Positions 16,929-26,181 of a stretch of 64,000 bases of DNA are shown here, piece by piece (the stretch's first letter is position 1; every line of letters starts with the position of its first letter). This DNA is from Amycolatopsis dendrobii (lineage in GTDB: Bacteria > Actinomycetota > Actinomycetes > Mycobacteriales > Pseudonocardiaceae): assembly GCF_014145675.1 (NCBI RefSeq), contig NZ_JACGZW010000019.1, positions 62,001 to 126,000 of the forward strand, read 5' to 3'. The notes below the pieces were generated by a model that was not told the origin of the DNA, made no database searches, and was given only the letters and a program-made list of their open reading frames with translations. A program made the position numbers and the translations under genes.

Positions 16929-19193
16929 GTGAACACGATCGGCACCACGATTCTCGGCTACCCGCGAATCGGCCCGGCCCGCGAACTGAAGCGAGCGCTC
17001 GAGGCCTGCTGGGCGGGAAAGAGCACCGAGGAAGAACTACGAGCCACCGGACGGCAGCTGCGCGAGCAAACCTGGACGACCCTGCGGGACCAGGGCCTCG
17101 ACTCGATCCCGTCCAGCACTTTCTCGCTCTACGACCAGGTGTTGGACACCGCCGCCCTCTTCGGCGCCCTGCCGGAACGCTTCACCCGGCTGGGCCTGTC
17201 GCCACTGGACACCTACTTCGCCGCAGCACGCGGGGTGCCGGACGCGCCCGCGCTCGAAATGACCAAATGGTTCGACACCAACTACCACCACCTCGTCCCG
17301 GAACTGGGCCCGGACTCCCGCTTCGCACTCACCGGCACCACACCGGTCGACGAGGTCCGCGAGGCAAAGGCGCTCGGCATCACCACCCGCCCCGTGCTCG
17401 TCGGCCCGGTCACCTTCCTGCTGCTGGCGAAGTCGGCCGAACCCGGCTTCACCCCGCTGGACCTGCTGGACGAACTGCTGCCCGCATATGCCGAGCTACT
17501 GGGCAAACTGGCCGACGAGGGCGTCGAATGGGTCCAGTTGGACGAACCGGCCTTCGCAGCCGACCGAACCACGCCGGAGTTCAACGCGCTCACCCGCGCT
17601 TACCACTGGCTGGCCAAGGAAAACCACCGCCCGAAGCTGCTGGCAGCCGGATACTTCGGCGGCCTCGGCCGGGCACTGGGCGTCCTGGCCCGCTCCCCCA
17701 TCGAAGCGATAGCCGTCGATCTGGTGACCGATGAATCCTTTGCGGACAAAGTCGCCGTGGAAGGAGCGCTGCGAGACAAGGAAGTCCTAGCCGGGGTCGT
17801 CGACGGCCGGAATGTCTGGCGCACAGACCCAGGCGTCGCTCTGGCCCGCGCAGCCCGGCTGAGGGACACCGCAGCACACGTGAGCATCTCGACGTCATGC
17901 TCGCTCCTTCACGTCCCCTACGACGTGCGCGCGGAAACAGACCTCGACCCGCGGCTCAAGAACTGGCTGGCCTTCGCCCGGCAAAAGGTGGACGAGGTCG
18001 TGCTGCTCGGCCGAGCGCTCAGCGGAGAGAACGTCGACCTCGGCCCGGCACGAGCCGCAGTCGCCGACCGGGCCGGAGCCGCCGAACTCAACGACACCGA
18101 CGTCCGAGCCCGCGTCGGAGCCCTCCAACCAGAAGACACCGTCCGCGCGCCGTATGCAGAACGCGCTGCAGCACAACAGAAAGCGCTGAACCTTCCGCCG
18201 CTGCCGACCACCACGATCGGCTCCTTCCCGCAAACCCGCGAGGTCCGCCGAGCCCGAGCCGCACACCGCGCGGGCAAACTCGACGACACCGCCTACCGCA
18301 CCGTGATGCGCACCGAAATCGACCGCGTCGTACGGCTGCAGGAAGACCTCGGCCTGGACGTCCTCGTGCACGGCGAACCCGAGCGCAACGACATGGTCCA
18401 GTACTTCGCCGAACAGCTCACCGGATTCGCGGCGACCGCCCTCGGCTGGGTCCAGTCGTACGGATCCCGTTGCGTCCGCCCGCCAATCCTCTTCGGCGAC
18501 GTCTCCCGGCCGCAGCCGATGACCGTCGAATGGGCGCAGTACGCGCAAAGCCGCACCGACCGCCCGGTGAAGGGCATGCTGACCGGCCCGGTCACGATCC
18601 TGGCGTGGTCGTTCGTCCGCGACGACCAGCCGCTGGCCGACACCGCACGCCAGGTCGCGCTGGCGGTCCGGGACGAGGTCGCGGACCTGGAAGCCGCCGG
18701 GATCCGGATCGTGCAGGTCGATGAACCGGCATTACGGGAGCTGCTGCCGCTGCGCGCGGCGGACCGCGAGGCGTACTTCGGCTGGGCAGTCCCCGCGTTC
18801 CGGCTGGCCACCTCGGGCGCCGCGGAAACCACCCAGATCCACACGCACATGTGCTACTCGGAATTCGGCGACGTGCTGCCCGCGATCGACGCCCTCGACG
18901 CGGACGTCACCAGCATCGAGGCCGCCCGCTCGAAGATGGAAGTGCTCGCCGATCTGAACGAAGCGGGCTTCGGCCGCGGCGTCGGTCCAGGCGTGTACGA
19001 CATCCACTCGCCACGCGTGCCGGACCAGGACGAGATGGCCGACCTGGTGCGCACGGCGCTCGGCGCGGTTCCGGCGGAACGGCTGTGGATCAACCCGGAC
19101 TGCGGCCTCAAGACCCGCGGTTACGCCGAGGTCGAACCGGCGCTGCGGCACCTGGTCGACGCGGCCCGGGAACTGCGCGCCGAACCTCGCTGA
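16929..19193 (+). CDS. metE: Cobalamin-independent methionine synthase
   Basis: A 754-residue MetE that methylates homocysteine from 5-methyltetrahydrofolate. It starts VNTIGTTILGYPRIG, a standard MetE N-terminus. The zinc ligands H640 and C642 (THMCYSEF) and C725 (NPDCGLKTR) sit one residue from the E. coli numbering, so the length is full. GTG 16929 is preferred because GAGGA ends 8 nt upstream; an in-frame ATG at 16920 overlaps that RBS. Regulated by the cobalamin riboswitch at 16620-16812, so the organism presumably has MetH for use when B12 is available. A strong hairpin terminator follows. Confidence 0.96.
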   Translation: MNTIGTTILGYPRIGPARELKRALEACWAGKSTEEELRATGRQLREQTWTTLRDQGLDSIPSSTFSLYDQVLDTAALFGALPERFTRLGLSPLDTYFAAARGVPDAPALEMTKWFDTNYHHLVPELGPDSRFALTGTTPVDEVREAKALGITTRPVLVGPVTFLLLAKSAEPGFTPLDLLDELLPAYAELLGKLADEGVEWVQLDEPAFAADRTTPEFNALTRAYHWLAKENHRPKLLAAGYFGGLGRALGVLARSPIEAIAVDLVTDESFADKVAVEGALRDKEVLAGVVDGRNVWRTDPGVALARAARLRDTAAHVSISTSCSLLHVPYDVRAETDLDPRLKNWLAFARQKVDEVVLLGRALSGENVDLGPARAAVADRAGAAELNDTDVRARVGALQPEDTVRAPYAERAAAQQKALNLPPLPTTTIGSFPQTREVRRARAAHRAGKLDDTAYRTVMRTEIDRVVRLQEDLGLDVLVHGEPERNDMVQYFAEQLTGFAATALGWVQSYGSRCVRPPILFGDVSRPQPMTVEWAQYAQSRTDRPVKGMLTGPVTILAWSFVRDDQPLADTARQVALAVRDEVADLEAAGIRIVQVDEPALRELLPLRAADREAYFGWAVPAFRLATSGAAETTQIHTHMCYSEFGDVLPAIDALDADVTSIEAARSKMEVLADLNEAGFGRGVGPGVYDIHSPRVPDQDEMADLVRTALGAVPAERLWINPDCGLKTRGYAEVEPALRHLVDAARELRAEPR

Positions 19194-19199
19194 CCCACC

Positions 19200-19236
19200 C
19201 CGGTGCCGGGCGGCCCGCCGCGCCGCCCGGCACCGG
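19200..19236 (+). terminator. Terminator of metE
   Basis: CCGGTGCCGGGCGG (19200-19213) pairs perfectly with 19223-19236 around a 9-nt loop, starting 6 nt after the stop codon. GC-only stem, no U-tract. Confidence 0.8.
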
Positions 19237-19270
19237 TCCGAGGATCACCCGAACGGCAGGCCCGCGAGGT

Positions 19271-19318
19271 ATTGTCATCGCGTCAATAACAGGGGACCGT
19301 GGACGCGACCGATACCCT
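19271..19318 (+). promoter_or_regulatory. Candidate operator and -10 upstream of the P450
   Basis: ATTGTC-ATCGC-GTCAAT (19271-19287) is an inverted repeat with one mismatch, the size of a TetR-type operator. A TANNNT box (TACCCT) lies at 19313-19318, 18 nt before ATG 19337. Confidence 0.35.
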
Positions 19319-19336
19319 TGCCGGGAGGTGGTCGCC

Positions 19337-20854
19337 ATGGCGGACGTGACCGGAAAGACGGGATTCCCGACGGCAGGCGGCGCGCTCGGCAGGGCCGCCC
19401 ACGCCGGGAGCGACGGCGTCACGCGGCTGTCGGAGAACCTGCGCGGCCGGATGCCGCCGCTGACCATGATCCCGTTGCCGCGCAAGGTGGACGACCGATG
19501 GCTCGGCGCGCGCTGGCCGGTCCGCGAGCTCGCGCCTCCCCCGGCGGGCAGCGGCCTGAAACCGGTGCTCGGCGACGACGGGCCGCCGCTGATCGGCCAC
19601 ACGCTCGACGGGATGCGGTTCGGCCTCGACTTCAGCCTGCACCGCTTCGAGCAGTTCGGCCCGGTGTCGTGGATGGGCGTGTTCGGCCAGCGGATCGTGA
19701 CGCTGTCCGGAGCCGAAGCCACCCAGGCCGCGCTCGTGAACAAGGACAAGGCGTTTTCCCAGGAGGGCTGGAAGTTCTTCATCGAGCGGTTCTTCGAGCG
19801 CGGGCTCATGCTGCTCGATTTCGGCGAGCACCACCTGCACCGGCGGATCATGCAGGAGGCGTTCACCCGCGACCGGCTCCGCGGCTACGTCGCGCAGATG
19901 GGTCCGGCGCTGCGCGAAGGCGTCGCCGCGCTGCCGTCCGGCCGCCCCCAGCTGTATTGGGCGTTCAAGCAGCTGACGCTGGACGTCGCGACGCAGGTTT
20001 TCATGGGCATGCGCTCCGCCTCCGACGCCGAGCGCATCAACCGCGCGTTTGTGGCCGCTGTGCGCGCCGGTACCGCCGTGGTGCGATATCCGGTGCCCGG
20101 CGGTCGCTGGGCCGCGGGTTTGCGCGGCAGGCGGACGCTGGAGCGCTATTTCGGCGAGAACCTGGCGGCCAAGCGCGACGCGGACGGCGACGACCTGTTC
20201 TCCGCGCTCTGCCACGCGGTCTCCGAGGACGGCGACCGGTTCAGCGACGCCGACATCGTCAACCACATGATCTTCCTGATGATGGCCGCGCACGACACGA
20301 CCACCATCACCGCCAGCGCGATGGCCTACTACCTCGCCAAACACCCGGAATGGCAGGAGCGCGCCCGCGAGGAGTCGCTGCGGCTCGGCGACGATCTGCC
20401 GGACCTCGACGCGCTGGAAAGCCTCGAAACGCTGGATCTGGTGATGAAGGAGGCGCTGCGGCTGCGCGCGCCGGTGCCGTCGCTGGCCCGAAAGACCACA
20501 AAGGACACTGCCGTCCTCGGCCATTACCTGCCGGAAGGCACGATGGTCGCGGTTTCGCCGACGCTGAACCACTACTCCCCCGAGCACTGGACCGATCCGC
20601 TGCGCTTCGACCCCGAGCGGTTCGGGCCGGACCGCCGCGAGGACAAGTCGCACCGGTTCGCGTGGATGCCGTTCGGCGGCGGCGCGCACAAGTGCATCGG
20701 GTTGCAGTTCGGCGGCCTTGAGGTGAAAGCGCTCATGCACGAGCTGCTGCGGGCGCACCGCTGGTCGGTGCCCGAGGACTACGTCGCCAAGTGGGACTAC
20801 GTCTCGCTTCCGGTGCCCGCCGACGGACTGCCCGCCCGGTTGGCCTATCGTTGA
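19337..20854 (+). CDS. Cytochrome P450
   Basis: A 505-residue soluble P450 monooxygenase. The haem loop FGGGAHKCIG places the axial thiolate at C453. The I-helix oxygen-binding motif is AAHDTTT, and the K-helix ExxR is EALR. The protein is longer than usual for bacterial P450s (about 400) because of an extended N-terminus of about 80 residues before the proline-rich GPPLIGHTLDG. It resembles the sterol/CYP136-like group by general appearance; that is a guess. GGGAGG sits 8 nt before ATG 19337. No ferredoxin or reductase gene is nearby, so electrons must come from elsewhere. Substrate is unknown. Confidence 0.93.
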   Translation: MADVTGKTGFPTAGGALGRAAHAGSDGVTRLSENLRGRMPPLTMIPLPRKVDDRWLGARWPVRELAPPPAGSGLKPVLGDDGPPLIGHTLDGMRFGLDFSLHRFEQFGPVSWMGVFGQRIVTLSGAEATQAALVNKDKAFSQEGWKFFIERFFERGLMLLDFGEHHLHRRIMQEAFTRDRLRGYVAQMGPALREGVAALPSGRPQLYWAFKQLTLDVATQVFMGMRSASDAERINRAFVAAVRAGTAVVRYPVPGGRWAAGLRGRRTLERYFGENLAAKRDADGDDLFSALCHAVSEDGDRFSDADIVNHMIFLMMAAHDTTTITASAMAYYLAKHPEWQERAREESLRLGDDLPDLDALESLETLDLVMKEALRLRAPVPSLARKTTKDTAVLGHYLPEGTMVAVSPTLNHYSPEHWTDPLRFDPERFGPDRREDKSHRFAWMPFGGGAHKCIGLQFGGLEVKALMHELLRAHRWSVPEDYVAKWDYVSLPVPADGLPARLAYR

Positions 20855-21100
20855 CGGCCGCCGAGCGGGACAGAAAGGTCGACAGCTGGAGACAAAACCG
20901 CAGTACAGGCCACCTTCGTGTACTCAAGGTGACTTGATGTCACCAGTTGTGTAGTGCCCATCACTCGTTCAGCCGGTAGACACCCTGTTTGGTCCGTGAT
21001 GCCGTGGCATCACTTATGGCCAACTCGTACCCAGTGTGGGTCTTCGGATCCTCCGCACCGGGCCTGAGCTGGTCTTTGTCCGCGTGTGAAGAGGTGGAGT
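20855..21100. other. Intergenic region with three small hairpins
   Basis: The 246-bp stretch between the P450 and the GGDEF-like gene holds CACCTT/AAGGTG (about 20911-20931), GGTGAC/GTCACC around TTGAT (about 20927-20943) and the perfect 8-bp palindrome GTGATGCC-GT-GGCATCAC (20996-21013). The first two may terminate the P450 transcript; the last is a possible operator about 90 bp upstream of the next gene. Confidence 0.45.
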
Positions 21101-22954
21101 GTGCCGGAGCCTGGTGCCATGCCAGGGTTGGTCGACGTCGCGCGCAAGTACGCGGCGGCGCTGACTGACACCAACGGAGTAACGCTCCCTCCCGCCGAGG
21201 TGGAGCGGTTCCTGCTCGACTTCGCCGGCGAGGTCGCCGCGCGTCCCGAGGACGCGGGTGCCACGCGCCGGTTCACCGCGCTCTTCTCCTCCGCGCCGCT
21301 CGGCATCGCGCTCACCGACGCGGCCGGGAACGTCGTCGAGGCGAACGGCGCGCTGGCTCGGCTGCTCGGCACCTCGACGACAGCGTTGCGGGACAGGCAC
21401 ATCGCGGATCTCGCCGCCGGCCCGCAGGACGCCGAACGGCTGCGCACCGCGCTCGACGGCCTGCCCCTCACCGCCGACGCCCGCCGGACTGTCCAAAGTG
21501 TGCAGCTCGGCCACAGCCGCGACGGCGAACTGACCACGAACGTCACGCTCGCGTCGCTGCCCGGCGACCGGCCGGGCACGTACTTCCCGGTGTTCATGGC
21601 CGCCGATGACGACGACCTGCACCTGCTCGGCGAACGGCTGCGCCACCAGAACCTGCACGATCCGCTGACCGGACTGCCGAACAGCGCCGCGTTCAACGCC
21701 CAGCTCGAACTCGCCCTCGGCTCGGGCGGTTCCGACGAGATCGCCTTGCTGTACCTGGACATCGACGGGTTCAAGGTGATCAACGACGGACTCGGCGCCG
21801 GCATGGGCGACCAGGTGCTGAAGGCCATCTCGAGGAAGCTGAAGTCGGTGTTCGACGGCCAGCACGAGGACTACGTCGCGCGGCTGTCCGGCGACGGTTT
21901 CGCGGTGTTGCTGCGCGGCCCGGAGCTGACCGCGCAGAAGACGGTCGTGCTGGCCGACCGGGTGCTGGAGGAGCTCAGCGAGCCGGTGTACGTCGACGGG
22001 CACGGCATCGGCGTGAGCGCGAGCATCGGGATCGTCGTGCGCCCGGCGAACGACGGCAGCCACAGCGATCTGCTGCGCGCGGCCGAACTGGCGCTGCACC
22101 GCGCCAAGGAGGCGGGCAAGGCGCAGTGGATGCTGTTCGACCCGCAGCTCGACGCACGGGACCGCAACCGCTACCAGCTCGGCGCGGTGATCGCCGGTGC
22201 GCTGGAGAACGGCGAGTTCTCGCTGATCTACCAGCCGACGGTCAAGCTCGCGAAGCCGGACGAGATCGCCGCGGTGAACGCCGGGCTGCTCTGGAGCCAC
22301 CCCGAACGCGGCGAACTCGGGCCCGAGGAGTTCTACCCGCTGGCGCAGACCACCGGAATGACCGTGCCGCTCGGCAAATGGCTGCTGCAGGAATCGCTCG
22401 GCGCGACCGCACGCTGGCGCGAACAGTACGGCCCCGCCGCGCCGGACGTCTGCATCCGCCTGCCGAAGCGGCTCGCCATCGACCCGGATCTGGTGCTGCT
22501 GGTCAAGAATCAGCTAGACCGGCACCGCCTGCCCGCGCGAGCGCTGCGGCTGTGCACCGACCGCGCGTCGATGTTCGACGGCGAAGGCGAACTGCTGGAC
22601 TCGTTCAGCGTGCTCGCCGACCTGGGCGCACAACTCGTGCTCACCATCTCCGGCTCGTCCGACCTGGAACTCATCCCGCGCTACCAGCTCCCGGTCAAAC
22701 ACGTCATCCTGAGCGGCCCGGTCGTCGACGCACTGGCCGACCCCGACCCCGCCGAGACCGACGTGCGGCACCTGTCGCAGCTGGTCACGCGAGCGAAGGA
22801 GCTGGGGCTGCGCATCGGCGCGGAGGGCGTTCGGGACGCCGGCCACGCGGAACGGCTGCGGGAACAGGGCGTACTGGCGGCGCGGGGTTCGTTCGTGGCA
22901 GAGTCCGCGACGGGCGACGAGGTCGACGAAATGATCGCCCGGCACGCCGGCTGA
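21101..22954 (+). CDS. PAS-GGDEF-EAL protein with degenerate catalytic motifs
   Basis: A 617-residue cytosolic protein with a PAS domain (about 56-165, FSSAPLGIALTDAAGNVVEAN), a diguanylate-cyclase-like domain (about 175-345) and an EAL-like domain (about 360-615). Fold motifs such as HDPLTGLPN and YLDIDGFKVIND are kept. The GGDEF active loop reads SGDGF (263-267), losing the metal-binding glutamate. The EAL motif reads NAG (393-395), and the DDFGTG and EGVET segments are missing. It is therefore probably not a c-di-GMP enzyme but a sensor or scaffold. GTG 21101 follows GAGG by 6 nt; GTG 21086 and ATG 21119 are alternatives. Confidence 0.88.
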   Translation: MPEPGAMPGLVDVARKYAAALTDTNGVTLPPAEVERFLLDFAGEVAARPEDAGATRRFTALFSSAPLGIALTDAAGNVVEANGALARLLGTSTTALRDRHIADLAAGPQDAERLRTALDGLPLTADARRTVQSVQLGHSRDGELTTNVTLASLPGDRPGTYFPVFMAADDDDLHLLGERLRHQNLHDPLTGLPNSAAFNAQLELALGSGGSDEIALLYLDIDGFKVINDGLGAGMGDQVLKAISRKLKSVFDGQHEDYVARLSGDGFAVLLRGPELTAQKTVVLADRVLEELSEPVYVDGHGIGVSASIGIVVRPANDGSHSDLLRAAELALHRAKEAGKAQWMLFDPQLDARDRNRYQLGAVIAGALENGEFSLIYQPTVKLAKPDEIAAVNAGLLWSHPERGELGPEEFYPLAQTTGMTVPLGKWLLQESLGATARWREQYGPAAPDVCIRLPKRLAIDPDLVLLVKNQLDRHRLPARALRLCTDRASMFDGEGELLDSFSVLADLGAQLVLTISGSSDLELIPRYQLPVKHVILSGPVVDALADPDPAETDVRHLSQLVTRAKELGLRIGAEGVRDAGHAERLREQGVLAARGSFVAESATGDEVDEMIARHAG

Positions 22955-22971
22955 CCCTGGCTTTCGTGCGC

Positions 22972-23424
22972 CTATGCCGCCTGCCGGTTCGCCTCGCAGC
23001 GCTTGAACAGGTAGTAGCCCACCACTTCGCCTTTGACCGCAACGTTCTGTCCGGACGACATGAACTTGTCACGGCTCTCCTGGCCCTGCTCGACGAAGAC
23101 GAACGAACCGTTGACCAGGTCCCAGCCTTCGCGGCACACGGAGTTGAGCACGTCGACAGGGTCGCTCGTCCGCTGTGTCGTCGTGCCGCCGACCATCGCG
23201 ACGATGACGGCCTTCTGGTTCATTACGTCGATGGAGAACTGGAAGACGTGGTCGCCCTTCCTGAATGCCGCCCGGGCGCGCCCGGCTGGGGACTGCTCAA
23301 ACGCTTGCCTTTCCTTCTCCAGTTGCGCCTGGCGTTTGCGATCCTCCGCCGCACGGCGTGCCTGCTCCTTCGCCGCGGCTTCCGCGGCTGCCTCTTCGGG
23401 CGTCTTCTTCTTGAGCAGCGCCAC
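22972..23424 (-). CDS. Conserved-looking cytosolic protein of unknown function
   Basis: A 150-residue protein that I cannot name. Residues 1-55 are a charged, Ala/Glu/Lys/Arg-rich helix, likely a coiled coil (MALLKKKTPEEAAAEAAAK). The rest is a compact alpha/beta domain (DHVFQFSIDVMNQKAVIVAM, NSVCREGWDLVNGSFVFV). No signal peptide or membrane segment is seen. The start is GTG 23424 with GGAGGAA upstream. It is convergent with the GGDEF-like gene, whose stop is 17 bp away. A DUF4177-like fold (short domain with EGWDLV) is possible but unproven. Confidence 0.75.
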   Translation of the reverse strand: MALLKKKTPEEAAAEAAAKEQARRAAEDRKRQAQLEKERQAFEQSPAGRARAAFRKGDHVFQFSIDVMNQKAVIVAMVGGTTTQRTSDPVDVLNSVCREGWDLVNGSFVFVEQGQESRDKFMSSGQNVAVKGEVVGYYLFKRCEANRQAA

Positions 23425-23669
23425 AATTTCCTCCGCAATCGACTTCAGTCCCAGTTGACGTCCTTTCTTGTCGGTCTCAGCGGCTCAGAAGTTACGGACA
23501 GCTGATCTCGATCAGGCGACGGCCAGCACGCGCCCTGGAGGAACCGGGGCGAGCAAGGCTGGTGAGCAGGAGGGTCCAGGCGGTCTCGCGGTCGTTTGCC
23601 GAGGTCGCCGCGACTACGTGTCCGGCACCCAGGCAAAATGGCGTTGCCGACGACCGAAAGGTTACCCCG

Positions 23670-24128
23670 ATGCAGCCTGGCGACCTCGCCCCCGACTTCA
23701 CCCTCCCCGACGACCAGGGCGTCGACCGCACCCTGTCCGCCCTCCTCGCCGACGGACCGGTCGTGCTGTTCTTCTACCCGGCCGCGATGACGAGCGGCTG
23801 CACCGCTGAAAGCTGCCATTTCCGGGACCTCGCCGCGGAATTCGCCGAGGCGGGCGCGCAGCGGGTCGGCATCAGCCCGGACGCTGTCGGCAAGCAGCGC
23901 GAGTTCTCCGCGAAGCACGATTTCGACTATCCGCTTCTGTCCGATGTGGACGGTACGGTGGCGAAGCAGTTCGGCGTGTGGCGCAAAATCCTGCCCCTGC
24001 ACACGAAACGGCAGACGTTCGTGATCGCGGAGGACCGGCGGGTGCTGGACGTGATCAAGAGCGAGCTGAACTTCACGGCGCATGCTGACCGGGCGTTGAA
24101 GGTGCTTCGGGAGCGCGCGGACGCCTGA
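23670..24128 (+). CDS. Peroxiredoxin, BCP/AhpC-TSA type
   Basis: A 152-residue thioredoxin-fold peroxidase reducing hydroperoxides. GDLAPDFTLPDDQG is the usual N-terminus. AMTSGCTAESCHFRD carries the peroxidatic Cys and, five residues on, a resolving Cys, the arrangement of atypical 2-Cys BCP enzymes. The Arg partner is in the C-terminal half. ATG 23670 follows GAAAGG by 8 nt. The 245 bp upstream hold no other gene. It is convergent with the GNAT gene across the repeat at 24166-24216. Confidence 0.92.
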   Translation: MQPGDLAPDFTLPDDQGVDRTLSALLADGPVVLFFYPAAMTSGCTAESCHFRDLAAEFAEAGAQRVGISPDAVGKQREFSAKHDFDYPLLSDVDGTVAKQFGVWRKILPLHTKRQTFVIAEDRRVLDVIKSELNFTAHADRALKVLRERADA

Positions 24129-24165
24129 CCGGCGCCACCCGGAAGCCCCGCCTCAGCCGAGGATT

Positions 24166-24216
24166 GCCCCACTGTGGCATTGGGTGCATGCGACGCACTC
24201 AATGCCACAGTGGGGC
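24166..24216. repeat. Palindromic repeat, 17-bp perfect stem
   Basis: GCCCCACTGTGGCATTG (24166-24182) pairs exactly with 24200-24216; the spacer contains GTGCATGCGACGCAC. It shares the GGCATTGGGTGC core with the compound element at 8991-9074. Here it lies between convergent genes and could double as a bidirectional terminator. Confidence 0.75.
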
Positions 24217-24276
24217 GCTCTCAAGCACAGCAGCGCCAGGGTTTCTCGCCCTGCCCCGTGCCGATCAGCCGGGCAC

Positions 24277-24801
24277 TCAAGCGGCCCGATCAAGCCGCCA
24301 CACCACATTCACCCCGCTGCAGGCCGACGGAAGCCGCCCCTCGGCCTTCTCCTCCCCCACCCGGGAGAACCCCAACCGCTCCGGAACCGCGCCGCTGCGG
24401 GCATTCTCCGAATCGTGCTTGATCAACACAAACGCAGCGTCCAGCCGCCAAGCCAAAGCGACCAGCAGAGCGCTCGCCCGCGTCACATACCCCTTGCCCG
24501 TCTGGCTCTTGGCGAGCCAGTACCCGATCTCCCACCCGTCCCCGCGGCGCATCAGGCCGCAGCTGCCCGCCAGTTCGTCGTCCGGGGTGTAGATCGCGTA
24601 GTTGTACTCCTCCCCGCTCTCCCACTGCGAGGCCACGCGCGCCAGAAACTCGTCTCCCTTGGCCTGGTCGTAGCCGTCGATCGCCCAGGGCATCCACGCG
24701 GCGAGGTGGTCCAGGGATCCCACGACGGTCGCCACCTGAGCGTCGCGATGTTCCGGGCGCCAGCGAACGAGGGTGACCACACCGTCGGCAAGAGTCTCCA
24801 T
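24277..24801 (-). CDS. GNAT acetyltransferase, RimJ/RimL-like
   Basis: A 174-residue acetyl-CoA-dependent N-acetyltransferase. WEIGYWLAKSQTGKGYVTRA is the acetyl-CoA binding strand-loop-helix (Q/R-x-x-G-x-G/A form: QTGKGY), and HDSENARSGAVPERLGF is the C-terminal motif usual in the RimJ/RimL branch. AGGA stands 8 nt before ATG 24801; an ATG at 24810 has no spaced RBS. Acceptor is unknown, possibly a ribosomal protein N-terminus or an antibiotic. Confidence 0.88.
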   Translation of the reverse strand: METLADGVVTLVRWRPEHRDAQVATVVGSLDHLAAWMPWAIDGYDQAKGDEFLARVASQWESGEEYNYAIYTPDDELAGSCGLMRRGDGWEIGYWLAKSQTGKGYVTRASALLVALAWRLDAAFVLIKHDSENARSGAVPERLGFSRVGEEKAEGRLPSACSGVNVVWRLDRAA

Positions 24802-24825
24802 GCGAGCCATCCTGACAGCAGAAAC

Positions 24826-24861
24826 GGCGGCAGGCTCGCGAATTTCCCGGAGCCTGCCGCC
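24826..24861 (-). terminator. Terminator after the LytR-CpsA-Psr gene
   Basis: GGCGGCAGGCTC (24826-24837) pairs perfectly with 24850-24861 around a 12-nt loop. It lies 17 bp after the stop at 24878 on the minus strand. Confidence 0.7.
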
Positions 24862-24877
24862 GCCGCACCACAGAGCG

Positions 24878-26074
24878 TCAGTTCAGCACGATGTCCTTCG
24901 GCACCTCGCTGTCGTTCTTCAGCGCGTCGAACAGCTGCGCGGACTTCTTCTTGTCCCAATGCTGCGCCGACGCGTCGGTGATCGGCATCGTCGTGGTCGT
25001 GACGCCGTCCGACGAGATACCGCGCATCGCGATCGCCAGGCCGACCAGGTTGTGCACGTGGTCGCCGGTGTCCATGGTCAGCGCGTCCGGCGCGGAGCCG
25101 AGCAACGGGAAGAAGTCGAACGGGTTCAGCAGCGTCCCGGGACTCGCCACCTGGCTCACCAGCGCGCCGATGAACTTCCGCTGGTTCGCGACCCGGTCGA
25201 GGTCCGAGCGCGGCGTCGCCTCGGCGTGCCGCATCCGGACGAAGCCGAGCGCCGAGCGGCCGTCGAGCTTCTGGCAGCCCGCCTTGATGTCGATGCCGGT
25301 CATCGGGTCGCTCATGTCCTTGTCGATGCACATGTCGACGCCGCCGATCGCGTCGACGATGTTCGCGAAGCCGCCGAAGCCGATCTCCGCGTAGTGGTCC
25401 ATGCGCAGGCCGGTGGCCTGTTCGACCGTCTGGACCAGCAGTTTCGGGCCGCCGAGCGCGAACGCGGCGTTGATCTTGCTCGTACCGTGGCCGGGGATCT
25501 TCACCTGCGAGTCGCGCGGCAGGCTCAGCAGCGTCGGCTTCGTCGAATTGTCGGGCAGGTGCGCGATCATGATCGTGTCGGTGCGCTGCCCGCCCGCCTC
25601 GCCGGAATCGCCGGTGGCCAGCCGCTCCTCGTCCGCCGCGCTCAGGCCCTGGCGGCTGTCCGACCCGACGATCAGCCAGTTCGTGCCCGACGCCGCGGCC
25701 GGGCGCCCGGAGTAGTCGCCGATCGCGTCCACCCGGTTGATGCTGAACTCCAGATACGCCCAGATCGCGCCCACGAACAGCACGAACACGATGAGCAGCG
25801 TCATCAGGATCTTGCCGACGCTCCACCGGCGGCGACGGCGCGGCCGCGGCTGCCTGCCCCCGTACTCCGGCGGGTCCTGCCTCGGCGGTGCGGGCGGCGG
25901 CGGGGCCGGGGCCTCGCCGCGCGCGCCCATCGGCCGGGTGCGGGCGTCGTAGGGGCTCTGCCCTCTCCCCGGCAGCGGCAGCATCTGCGCCCGCTGCTGC
26001 TGGCGCGGGCGTGCGGGTGGCTGCGGTGGCCTGGGCGGCATGCGCCGCCTGCCGTCGTCGCCTCCGTACGTCAT
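24878..26074 (-). CDS. LytR-CpsA-Psr (LCP) family cell-wall ligase
   Basis: A 398-residue membrane-anchored protein that attaches polymers such as arabinogalactan or teichoic acids to peptidoglycan from lipid-linked precursors. A Pro/Gln/Arg-rich cytoplasmic tail (1-85) precedes one membrane segment (87-108). The extracellular LCP domain has the phosphate/polyprenyl-binding set: VGSDSRQG, GGQRTDTIMIAHL, SLPRDSQVKIPG and LGFVRMRHAEATPRSDLDR, with the basic residues intact. ATG 26074 sits behind GGGGAGACAGG. Downstream of a cyclopropane synthase gene on the same strand. Confidence 0.93.
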   Translation of the reverse strand: MTYGGDDGRRRMPPRPPQPPARPRQQQRAQMLPLPGRGQSPYDARTRPMGARGEAPAPPPPAPPRQDPPEYGGRQPRPRRRRRWSVGKILMTLLIVFVLFVGAIWAYLEFSINRVDAIGDYSGRPAAASGTNWLIVGSDSRQGLSAADEERLATGDSGEAGGQRTDTIMIAHLPDNSTKPTLLSLPRDSQVKIPGHGTSKINAAFALGGPKLLVQTVEQATGLRMDHYAEIGFGGFANIVDAIGGVDMCIDKDMSDPMTGIDIKAGCQKLDGRSALGFVRMRHAEATPRSDLDRVANQRKFIGALVSQVASPGTLLNPFDFFPLLGSAPDALTMDTGDHVHNLVGLAIAMRGISSDGVTTTTMPITDASAQHWDKKKSAQLFDALKNDSEVPKDIVLN

Positions 26075-26181
26075 GGGCCTGTCTCCCCGATCCGGTGTGC
26101 GGCCGCGCAGAGTCCTGCACGGTCCTCCTGCGGTGGACGTGCGGGACCCTACGCGGGTTGTCCCGGCGAGGTGAGACGGCC

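Noticed and set aside
19337..22954. P450 as part of a biosynthetic gene cluster
   Set aside because: Neighbours are metE and a GGDEF-like gene; no tailoring, scaffold or transport genes.
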